Assembly: GCA_945870545.1 (NCBI GenBank)
Contig: CAMBTF010000067.1
Span: 1-7,942, forward strand
Origin: Akkermansia muciniphila
GTDB lineage: Bacteria; Verrucomicrobiota; Verrucomicrobiia; Verrucomicrobiales; Akkermansiaceae
Length of the DNA: 7,942 bases
Reading direction: 5' to 3'
The position numbers and the translations under genes were made by a program. The notes below the pieces were generated by a model that was not told the origin of the DNA, made no database searches, and saw nothing but the letters and a program-made list of their open reading frames with translations. Position 1 is the stretch's first letter; the number at the start of each line of letters is the position of its first letter. Positions 1 to 5,640 of the stretch are shown piece by piece.

Positions 1-192
1 TCATAGGGTTCATTAGGTGGTTAGTGGGGATTAGCTAGCTGGAATGGACTTGGCAAGCATTCGGGCGCGGAAATTCACGATTTTTTGTCAGGCGTTCATA
101 AAATCACAGGCTTCAGGTCGTAGTTTTCCCGCGGTTTTGTGTGCCGAAAGCCTGTTGATCAGGGTAGGGATCGCTCTGACTGTCGATTTCCG

Positions 193-220
193 GTCAAAAT
201 TAAGCGTTTTGGATTTTGAC
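193..220. promoter_or_regulatory. Perfect 8-bp dyad upstream of the Nudix gene
   Basis: GTCAAAAT (193-200) is matched exactly by its inverted copy ATTTTGAC (213-220) across a 12-base spacer, so the half-site centres are 20 bp apart, about two helical turns. The spacing suits a dimeric regulator, but an AT-rich hairpin in RNA is equally possible. A second short palindrome, ATTGCGCAAT, follows at 227-236. A TTGACT overlaps the right half (216-221), but no good -10 follows at 17 bp. No known operator is recognised. The rest of 1-264 shows no supported gene. Confidence 0.3.
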
Positions 221-264
221 TGATTCATTGCGCAATTCCTGCGGGCTGGCAGCATGGCCGGGCG

Positions 265-660
265 ATGATGGATGTAGTTTGCGGTGTGATCAGGGATGTG
301 GAGGGAAATGTGCTGGCTTGTCAGCGGGCGGCGGATCGGCATTTGGGAGGGTTGTGGGAATTTCCCGGCGGGAAAGTAGAGGACGGCGAGGATCCCCGGG
401 AGGCGCTGGCGAGGGAGCTTTCGGAGGAACTGGGGATCGTGGTGAAGGTGGGTGAAAAGTTCGATTCGGTGGTAGAGTGGACGGACGGGGTGGTGAGGAT
501 CCGGTTGAGCGGGTTTCTGTGCGACATCCTTGAGGGGAAGCCGGAGCCGCTGGAGCATGAGGAGATCCGTTGGTGCGGGCGCGATGAATTGCCCGGATTG
601 GACTGGGCGAAGGCGGATCTGCCCATTCTCGACGAACTGCTTGCCGCGCGTTTTTTTTGA
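265..660 (+). CDS. MutT-like Nudix hydrolase ((deoxy)nucleoside triphosphate pyrophosphohydrolase)
   Basis: A 131-residue single-domain Nudix protein, close to the length of MutT (about 130). The Nudix box GX5EX7REUXEEXGU is complete at residues 36-58: G36, E42, then R50-E51-L52-S53-E54-E55-L56-G57-I58, with E51, E54 and E55 as metal-binding glutamates. The preceding LWEFPGGK is typical of the MutT/8-oxo-dGTP branch. Family knowledge: such cytosolic enzymes hydrolyse oxidised nucleotides such as 8-oxo-dGTP to the monophosphate and so limit mutation. The exact substrate cannot be read from sequence, so no symbol is given. The start is ATG 265 or the next codon, ATG 268; an in-frame stop at 217-219 limits extension. 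A five-codon frame (254-268) overlaps the start as ATGATG/TGA. The gene ends in T8 directly before its TGA, and htpG starts 55 bases later. Confidence 0.9.
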   Translation: MMDVVCGVIRDVEGNVLACQRAADRHLGGLWEFPGGKVEDGEDPREALARELSEELGIVVKVGEKFDSVVEWTDGVVRIRLSGFLCDILEGKPEPLEHEEIRWCGRDELPGLDWAKADLPILDELLAARFF

Positions 661-715
661 CAAGCCGGGCCGGGTCGGGCTAATTCACGCCCCGCCCATT
701 TCCCCAACCATTACC

Positions 716-2560
716 ATGAGCACCACAACGACCGAGAAGCACACGTTCCAAGCCGAGATCCAACAACTCCTGGATCTGGTGGTTCACTCGCTCTACACCG
801 ACAAGGATATTTTCCTACGGGAGCTGATCTCCAACGCCTCCGACTCGATGGAGAAAGTCCGCCACCTGGAGGGCACGGAGAAACATTTCAAGGATGCGGG
901 CGCGGATCTCCAGATCACGCTGGAACTCGATAAGGAAGCCAAGACGATCACCTTGACCGATCGCGGCGTCGGCATGACGCGCGAGGAACTCGTCGCCAAC
1001 CTAGGCACTATCGCCCACTCCGGGACGAAGGCGTTCCTAGAGCAGATGAAGGAAACCGGCGGCAGCCCGGCGGGCCTGATCGGGCAGTTCGGGGTGGGTT
1101 TCTACTCGGCCTTCATGGTCGCGGACAAGGTGGAGGTTTTCAGCCGCTCATGGAAAGAAGGCGCGGAAAACCTGCGCTGGGAAAGCGACGGCAAGACCGG
1201 CTATGAGATCGAGGAAACGGAGGAACTCCCGCGCGGCGTGCGCATCGTGCTGCACCTCAACGAGAAGAGCGCGGACTTCGCCGAGGAATACAAGGTCAAG
1301 GGACTCATCACCCGCTACAGCAATTTCGTCGGCTTTCCCATCCTTCTCGACGGCAAGCGCATCAACGAGGTCGAGGCGCTGTGGCTGAAAAATAAATCCG
1401 AGATCACCGACGAGGAATACAAGGCGTTTTACCAGTTCGCGGGCAAGGCCTTCGATGAGCCGACCTACCGCCTGCATTTCAGCGCCGACGCGCCGATCGC
1501 GATCAATGCCCTCATTTTCGTCCCCGGCGAGAATCCCGAGAAAATGGGCTTCGGCAAGGTCGATGCTGGCGTCGCGCTTTATTGCAAGAAAGTGCTGATC
1601 GATCCCGAGCCGAAAGGCCTGCTGCCCGAGTGGCTGCGCTTCGTGAAAGGCGTGGTCGATAGCGCGGATCTGCCACTGAACATTTCCCGCGAGACCATGC
1701 AGGACAGCGCACTGGTGCGGAAACTCAACGGCGTGATCACGAAACGGATCATCAAGATGTTCGAGAAGGAGGCCGCCGGTGATCCGGATAAATACCGCGC
1801 CTTCTACAAGAAGTTCGAGCGCTTCCTCAAGGAAGGCATCGCCACCGATTACGCGAACAAAGACGCGCTGGCGAAGCTGCTGCGCTTCGAGACATCGATG
1901 ACGGAGTCCGGCGAAGTCTGCGGCCTTGTGGATTACGTGGCGCGGATAAAGGAAGGGCAGGAAACCATCCATTTCATCGTCGGCCGCAGCCGCGACGAGA
2001 TCGAGAGCGGTCCTTACGTCGAGGCGTTCAAGGCCCGTGGGCTCGAGGTGATCTATTTCACTGACGCGGTGGATGAATACGTCGTTGATTCGCTCAGCGA
2101 GTTCGAGGGCAAGAAACTTTCGTCCATCCGCCATGCCGGAGTGGAGCTGGAGGATGTGGACGGGGCGGGGGAGGCCCTTTCCGAGGAGCAAATGGACGGT
2201 CTCTGTGCGTTCTTGCAGGAAACCTTGGGCGATGCCGTCACTAAGGTCTCCGGCGGAAAACGCCTGGTGGACAGCCCGGTGATCGCGCTGGTGCCACAGG
2301 ACGGCATGAGCCCCCAGATCCGCCAGATGATGAAAGCAATGGACGAGAATTTCAAAGATGAGCCGAAAGTGGAACTCGAGCTCAACCCACGCCATCCGCT
2401 CGTGAAAAAACTCGCCGAAGCGCGCGTGAGCCAACCGGAGATCGCCAAGCTCGTCGCTTCGCAGCTGCTCGACAATGCCCTGATTTCCGCCGGGCTCCTC
2501 GACGATGCCCGCGAGACCATCAGGCGCATGAACAGCCTGATGGAAAAGGCGATGAGCTGA
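716..2560 (+). CDS. htpG: HtpG, bacterial Hsp90 molecular chaperone
   Basis: A 614-residue protein, close to the 624 of E. coli HtpG, so complete. It is an ATP-dependent dimeric cytosolic chaperone. The GHKL ATPase domain (about 1-215) shows RELISNASD with E36, N40 and D43, the DRGVGM motif at 82-87, GTIAHSGT near 97-104 and the lid glycines of GQFGVGFYSAF at 123-133. The middle domain (about 225-490) carries the ATP-sensing arginine R325 in LPLNISRET. The C-terminal dimerisation domain ends in MEKAMS, without the eukaryotic MEEVD tail. ATG 716 is chosen because the homology starts a few residues after it (TFQAEIQQLLDLV). The frame stays open upstream to 530, but that part only overlaps the Nudix gene. 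No Shine-Dalgarno precedes the start and no CIRCE element is visible. NASDSMEK differs slightly from the commoner NASDAxDK. Confidence 0.97.
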   Translation: MSTTTTEKHTFQAEIQQLLDLVVHSLYTDKDIFLRELISNASDSMEKVRHLEGTEKHFKDAGADLQITLELDKEAKTITLTDRGVGMTREELVANLGTIAHSGTKAFLEQMKETGGSPAGLIGQFGVGFYSAFMVADKVEVFSRSWKEGAENLRWESDGKTGYEIEETEELPRGVRIVLHLNEKSADFAEEYKVKGLITRYSNFVGFPILLDGKRINEVEALWLKNKSEITDEEYKAFYQFAGKAFDEPTYRLHFSADAPIAINALIFVPGENPEKMGFGKVDAGVALYCKKVLIDPEPKGLLPEWLRFVKGVVDSADLPLNISRETMQDSALVRKLNGVITKRIIKMFEKEAAGDPDKYRAFYKKFERFLKEGIATDYANKDALAKLLRFETSMTESGEVCGLVDYVARIKEGQETIHFIVGRSRDEIESGPYVEAFKARGLEVIYFTDAVDEYVVDSLSEFEGKKLSSIRHAGVELEDVDGAGEALSEEQMDGLCAFLQETLGDAVTKVSGGKRLVDSPVIALVPQDGMSPQIRQMMKAMDENFKDEPKVELELNPRHPLVKKLAEARVSQPEIAKLVASQLLDNALISAGLLDDARETIRRMNSLMEKAMS

Positions 2561-2572
2561 GTTTCTAACCGG

Positions 2573-2592
2573 TGTGAATAACCTGTGGAAAT
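2573..2592 (-). promoter_or_regulatory. Tandem DnaA-box pair, left
   Basis: On the minus strand this reads ATTTCCACA, GG, TTATTCACA. The second box (2573-2581) is an exact TTWTNCACA match; the first (2584-2592) differs only at its first base. The two start 11 bp apart, one helical turn, in the same orientation. It begins 12 bases after the htpG stop codon. Confidence 0.6.
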
Positions 2593-2609
2593 TTCCGTTT
2601 TGTTGCTAG

Positions 2610-2622
2610 GTCAGCGCCTGAC
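2610..2622. repeat. Short inverted repeat after htpG
   Basis: GTCAG (2610-2614), CGC, CTGAC (2618-2622) can form a 5-bp hairpin. A T-rich stretch follows only at about 2632-2643, too far for a convincing intrinsic terminator, so a role in ending htpG transcription is only a weak possibility. Confidence 0.2.
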
Positions 2623-2685
2623 TGAAGCGGTCGTTTGATTTTTAACGGTTCAGAAAATTCCCATGAAAGCGGCGATTCTCCGGAT

Positions 2686-2713
2686 TTATTCACATCCCTG
2701 TTTCTGTGAATAA
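2686..2713. promoter_or_regulatory. Inverted pair of exact DnaA boxes
   Basis: TTATTCACA (2686-2694, + strand) faces TGTGAATAA (2705-2713) across a 10-base spacer, a perfect 9-bp inverted repeat. The right arm and the next five bases repeat the left tandem site exactly: TGTGAATAACCTGT occurs at 2573-2586 and 2705-2718. The stem is AT-rich and no T-run follows, so this is not a terminator. Confidence 0.6.
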
Positions 2714-2781
2714 CCTGTTTAGAAGTCACATAACCGATTGATAACCAGTTAGATGCAAGGTTACGAATCTGTTACTCAGAC

Positions 2782-2801
2782 TCATCCACAAGTTATTCAC
2801 A
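2782..2801 (+). promoter_or_regulatory. Tandem DnaA-box pair, right
   Basis: TCATCCACA (2782-2790, one mismatch at base 2 from TTATCCACA) is followed after AG by an exact TTATTCACA (2793-2801). The start-to-start distance is again 11 bp. It mirrors the left pair: the last 17 bases match the minus-strand reading of 2573-2589 at 16 positions. Confidence 0.6.
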
Positions 2802-2872
2802 TTTCTGAGGCGCTGGATCGGGCGACCTCCCCGGTGATGCGATGAGTCTCAAGTTGTGCCGAACATCGGCGT

Positions 2873-2892
2873 TGTGAATAACTTGGGAATAG
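2873..2892 (-). promoter_or_regulatory. Outlying DnaA box with a degenerate partner
   Basis: TGTGAATAA (2873-2881) is the fifth exact box, read on the minus strand. At the 11-bp position next to it, TGGGAATAG (2884-2892) differs at two positions from TGTGAATAA and looks like a decayed second box. It lies 26 bases before the 3' end of the universal stress protein remnant. Confidence 0.5.
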
Positions 2893-2907
2893 GAAGTATC
2901 CGGCCTC

Positions 2908-3036
2908 TCAGTGGAACAGACGGATAGGAACGGGGCAGGTGCGGATCAGGGTGGTGGTTGTGCTGCCAAGGATAAGGCGGCGGACACGCGAGTGGCCGGA
3001 GGCGCCCACTACCAAGAGGTCTACCTTGATCGTGAG
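2908..3036 (-). pseudogene. 3' remnant of a universal stress protein (UspA-family) gene
   Basis: Reading the minus strand from about 3036 to the TGA at 2908-2910 gives the C-terminal end of a UspA-domain protein: VDLLVVGASGHSR, then VRRLILGSTTTTLIRTCP and VPIRLFH. The nucleotide-binding signature G-x2-G-x9-G-S/T is complete in GASGHSRVRRLILGS. Full UspA domains are about 140 residues; only about 40 remain. The frame is open only to 3075, where a TGA closes it, and has no ATG, GTG or TTG upstream of the conserved part. The neighbouring frame just upstream reads FQTLAHDQ, which would fit before VDLLVVG if one base were removed, so a frameshift near 3025 is possible in addition to loss of the 5' part. 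Family knowledge: UspA proteins are cytosolic stress proteins; this copy cannot make one. Confidence 0.75.
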
Positions 3037-3109
3037 CCAAGGTCTGAAAACTGATTGATTGACGGGCGCGGGCGGTCACGTAAGGTTACATGTTAATAAC
3101 TACACGGTC

Positions 3110-5026
3110 ATGAAATTCCTTTTTCTCATCCCCATGGCAGCATCACTTTTTCAGCCGCTGTCGGGTCAGACAAAGGACGCCGACAAGCCTTCTGCTGACA
3201 GCGAGTTGCTGAGGAAATCCGCGATGGAGATCGATAGGCACATCGCGGCATTTTACAAAGAGAAGAAACTGAGCGTGCCCGAGGTTACGAATGACGCGAC
3301 TTTCCTGCGGCGGGCGTTTCTCGTTTCCATCGGGCGCATCCCGACGGCGGAGGAAGCCTTGGCTTTCATCGAGATCGAAGATCCGGCGAAGCGCGAGGAA
3401 CTGGTGGCTTACCTGATGAAATCCCAGGGTTACTCCAGTCATATGACGAACTGGGCTTTTGACCTCCTGCGTTTGCGCGACGGGCGGCAGGGCAGCCAGG
3501 CGACGAACGAGCCCTACCGGAACTGGATCCGCAAGGCGATGGATGACAATATGCCGTGGGACGAGTTTGTGACCTCCCTGGTTGCGAGTTCCGGCAATGG
3601 CTGGGATCCGAAAACGGCGTCCGTCGGTTACTACACGATCGACCGCGGCATGCCGCTCGACAACCTCTCCAACACGATGCGTATTTTCCTCGGCTCCCGA
3701 ATGGAATGCGCGCAATGCCATGACGACCCTTTTGGAAAAACTGAGCGCAAGGATTTCTATCACCTAGCCGCTTTCACGAATGGCCAATACCAGCAGAACG
3801 AGGAGCATATGCGAGACCTCTGGAGCAAATACCAGGACGACCAACAGAACCGCGGCGAGGACTATCAAGTCGCGCAGCTTTTCTGGGACAAGATCTACGG
3901 TATGTCGCTCAGCGGCGGGGGCAAAGGCCAGATCGAGCTTCCCTCGGATTACCAATACCGCGATGGGAATCCGGGAGAAATCGTGGGAGCGAAGACACCT
4001 TTTGGAAAAACCGTGCGCATGTCGGATCGGAAGGTGGAGGGAGGCGGACGTGGAGAGTTCGCGAATTGGATCGTGGCTAGGACGGGCGAGCAGTTTCCCG
4101 CCGTGATCGCGAACCGCATGTGGCACCGCATCATGGGCAAGGGAATCTACGAACCCGTCGATGACTACATCGATGCCAAGCAGACCGTCCATCCCGAGTT
4201 GATGAGCCATCTCGCAAAGCTAATGCACGATCTCGATTATGACCTGCGTGCCTTCCAACACGTGCTGATGCTGACGAGGACTTTCCAATTCGCGACGAAC
4301 CCGAAGCCCTCCACGCTCGAAGGCGGCGATGATTTCCACGGGCGCAAGATATCCCGCCTTTCCGCCGAGCAGATCTGGGATTCGTTGATCTCACTTTCGA
4401 GCGGCGATCCGGACAAGAAACCTGTACGAACCGCCGACAACCGCATTTTCGTGGGAGGTAATCCGGTGCTTGTCGGGCAAATGGATATGATCCAGCTGTC
4501 CAATGATGTGCTTGCTCTCAAGACGGAGCAGCAGGTCACTGCGTATTTCAATGACTTCCTCGCGAAGATAAAAAACGGCGGCGGAAAAAAAGGAAAGCAG
4601 AGTGAATCCATGTCGATGGGAATGACCGCTGTCCGAAAATATGGCCAGGATTCGCCGGTGCGAGCCTCGGAGCTGCCCTCGCCCGCGCCGCGCGAGCATT
4701 TCCTCTATCTTTTCGGAGCGTCCGACCGCGAAGTGGTCGAGGGTGCGAGCAAGGATCCCAATGTCGGTCAGGTGCTTTCCATGATGAACGGATATGTCCA
4801 GCGGCAGCTCGTCGGGAATTCCGGCGCCCATATCTACAAAAGCCTCGAGGGCGCGGGCTCCGAAGGTGAGAAAATACGGCGCATCTATCTCGCCATCCTG
4901 AACCGTCCGCCTACCGAGGAGGAAATGGGCTGGATGAAGGAAGAGATCAAAAACCGCGGCGAAGAGGGCTTCCGCAACATCGTCGCCTCGCTGGTCATGT
5001 CCTCCGAGTTCCTTTTCCTACAATGA
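3110..5026 (+). CDS. Secreted DUF1549/DUF1553 protein with a lone CxxCH motif
   Basis: A 638-residue protein of the Planctomycete/Verrucomicrobium family that joins a DUF1549 (PSCyt2-type) and a DUF1553 (PSD1-type) domain. ATG 3110 is chosen because it opens a Sec-type signal peptide (MKFLFLIPMAASLFQPLSG, residues 1-19); the frame is open upstream to a TTG at 3059 but adds nothing recognisable. DUF1549 spans roughly 40-240 and contains ECAQCHDDPF, with C200, C203 and H204 forming a possible c-type haem site. DUF1553 spans roughly 310-605, with GEFANWIV, NRMWHRIMGKGIYEPVDDY (334-352) and the terminal IYLAILNRPPTEEE repeat unit. The N-terminal PSCyt1 cytochrome domain found in many larger relatives is absent. 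Function is unknown; the usual partner is a DUF1501 protein, here found downstream at 5641 beyond a toxin-antitoxin pair. No Shine-Dalgarno is seen. Confidence 0.88.
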   Translation: MKFLFLIPMAASLFQPLSGQTKDADKPSADSELLRKSAMEIDRHIAAFYKEKKLSVPEVTNDATFLRRAFLVSIGRIPTAEEALAFIEIEDPAKREELVAYLMKSQGYSSHMTNWAFDLLRLRDGRQGSQATNEPYRNWIRKAMDDNMPWDEFVTSLVASSGNGWDPKTASVGYYTIDRGMPLDNLSNTMRIFLGSRMECAQCHDDPFGKTERKDFYHLAAFTNGQYQQNEEHMRDLWSKYQDDQQNRGEDYQVAQLFWDKIYGMSLSGGGKGQIELPSDYQYRDGNPGEIVGAKTPFGKTVRMSDRKVEGGGRGEFANWIVARTGEQFPAVIANRMWHRIMGKGIYEPVDDYIDAKQTVHPELMSHLAKLMHDLDYDLRAFQHVLMLTRTFQFATNPKPSTLEGGDDFHGRKISRLSAEQIWDSLISLSSGDPDKKPVRTADNRIFVGGNPVLVGQMDMIQLSNDVLALKTEQQVTAYFNDFLAKIKNGGGKKGKQSESMSMGMTAVRKYGQDSPVRASELPSPAPREHFLYLFGASDREVVEGASKDPNVGQVLSMMNGYVQRQLVGNSGAHIYKSLEGAGSEGEKIRRIYLAILNRPPTEEEMGWMKEEIKNRGEEGFRNIVASLVMSSEFLFLQ

Positions 5027-5119
5027 ATCATCATTTCATTGGACATCCATGGTGTATCACAAAGATGGTGAGAAAATTATGAGCTGGTAAATACCGGGAT
5101 TTTCACTAATTTAACAAAT

Positions 5120-5329
5120 ATGTCACAGGTCGCGGTATTGCTCAAGGAAGCATCGAAGTTGGATCGGCTGGATCGTGTGGAACTGATCTCGTCCCTTTTG
5201 GAGGATTTCGATCCCAATCCGCATTACGTGAGCGACGAGGAAGCCATCCGGCGTCTCGATGATCTCACATCCGGGAAGGTCGAGGGCTTGTCTGAAGAGG
5301 AATTCTGGAAAGCCTGCGGGCGCTCATGA
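5120..5329 (+). CDS. Antitoxin of a type II toxin-antitoxin pair (addiction-module component family)
   Basis: A 69-residue acidic protein resembling the short 'putative addiction module component' antitoxins (PF09720/TIGR02574 type). Visible features are an N-terminal helical part, LLKEASKLDRLDRVELISSLLEDFDP (two stretches, about residues 7-32), and a C-terminal part with EAIRRLDDLTSGKVEGLSEEEF, which in this family wraps the toxin. Its stop codon overlaps the toxin start as ATGA (5326-5329), the usual translationally coupled antitoxin-first order. It starts 93 bases after the DUF1549/DUF1553 stop; that gap is AT-rich and no clear operator palindrome or promoter was found. No Shine-Dalgarno precedes ATG 5120. 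Family assignment is by residue pattern only. Confidence 0.75.
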   Translation: MSQVAVLLKEASKLDRLDRVELISSLLEDFDPNPHYVSDEEAIRRLDDLTSGKVEGLSEEEFWKACGRS

Positions 5330-5625
5330 CCATGCGGATCGTCCGTCATCCAGAACTAGCGGCCGATATCCGCGATATCGCTGCATATTATGCTGAGGTC
5401 TCACCAAGGGTTATCCACTCGTTCTGGGCTGAATTGGATCTAGTCCTCGTTTCGATCCAAAGAAATCCGCGCAGCAACCATTTCGACTCCTGTGGTCTCC
5501 GCAGAGCCAACCTTTCAAAGTTCCCTTACCATTTGCTTTATGAAGTGGATAATGATTCTGTATACTTGTTAGTGCTCAGACATGATCGTCGCCACCCGCG
5601 ATATGGACTTGATCGGCGTAGTTAA
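5326..5625 (+). CDS. ParE/RelE-family toxin
   Basis: A 99-residue basic protein of the RelE/ParE fold (PF05016 type). It shows the N-terminal helices with LAADIRDIAAYYAEVSP (11-27) and the conserved C-terminal strands: R60, then LSKFPYHLLYEV (63-74), VYLLVLRHDRRHP (79-91) and YGLDR. Family knowledge: relatives either poison DNA gyrase (ParE) or cleave mRNA on ribosomes (RelE). Which applies here cannot be told, though the H-x-R-R-H-P ending is shared with many ParE-like plasmid and chromosomal toxins. The start ATG 5326 overlaps the antitoxin stop; ATG 5332 (MRIVRHPEL) is a plausible alternative. The DUF1501 start follows only 15 bases after its stop, so the pair sits tightly inside what is normally a two-gene operon. 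The toxin's base composition appears less GC-rich than its neighbours. Confidence 0.85.
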   Translation: MTMRIVRHPELAADIRDIAAYYAEVSPRVIHSFWAELDLVLVSIQRNPRSNHFDSCGLRRANLSKFPYHLLYEVDNDSVYLLVLRHDRRHPRYGLDRRS

Positions 5626-5640
5626 AAACATCAAAAACCC

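Larger units (their letters stand above)
2573..2892. other. Candidate replication origin: DnaA-box cluster
   Basis: Within 320 non-coding bases there are five exact TTATTCACA sequences (both strands), two single-mismatch boxes and one two-mismatch box, judged against the general DnaA-box consensus TTWTNCACA. By hand count, 2581-2820 is about 43% GC and 2701-2760 about 37%, clearly lower than the neighbouring genes. Several TAACC and GTTAC repeats lie between the boxes. Such dense, strand-mixed and helically phased boxes are typical of oriC. No dnaA, dnaN, gidA or parA gene is in the window, and genes on both sides point the same way, so a DnaA-titrating or regulatory cluster remains possible. 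No strongly AT-rich 13-mer array was recognised as an unwinding element; the best candidate is 2632-2660 or 2701-2760. Confidence 0.55.

Noticed and set aside
1..13. Possible minus-strand start codon of a gene leaving the left edge
   Set aside because: Only four codons are visible, with no ribosome binding site or protein evidence.
88..663. 191-residue minus-strand frame opposite the Nudix gene
   Set aside because: Opposes a clear Nudix gene, and its composition (many P, R, H) is that of an antisense shadow.
530..715. Extending htpG upstream to the first start in its open frame (62 extra residues)
   Set aside because: The extension overlaps the Nudix gene in another frame, has arginine-rich shadow composition, and HtpG homology begins just after ATG 716.
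1148..2434. 428-residue open frame on the minus strand inside htpG
   Set aside because: Antisense shadow of a strongly conserved gene in GC-rich DNA; histidine- and leucine-rich with no recognisable domain.
2573..2892. CRISPR-like or IS-end repeats
   Set aside because: Repeat units are only 9-20 bases, in mixed orientation with irregular spacing and no spacers of constant length; DnaA boxes explain them better.
2849..3079. 76-residue minus-strand frame as a real gene
   Set aside because: Its proline-rich sequence is unlike a protein. The meaningful signal here is the UspA remnant in the neighbouring frame; only the short FQTLAHDQ part may belong to it.
3091..3099. TGTTAATAA as a further DnaA box near the DUF1549 gene start
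   Set aside because: Its mismatch falls in the CACA core and it lies about 200 bases from the cluster; also explained as the palindrome GTTAATAAC.
3727..4012. Repeated CCTTTTGGAAAAAC inside the DUF1549/DUF1553 gene
   Set aside because: Both copies encode PFGKT in different conserved blocks; likely coincidence of codon use rather than a DNA repeat.
5411..5419. TTATCCACT as another DnaA box
   Set aside because: Single, one mismatch in the invariant CACA end, and inside the toxin coding sequence.
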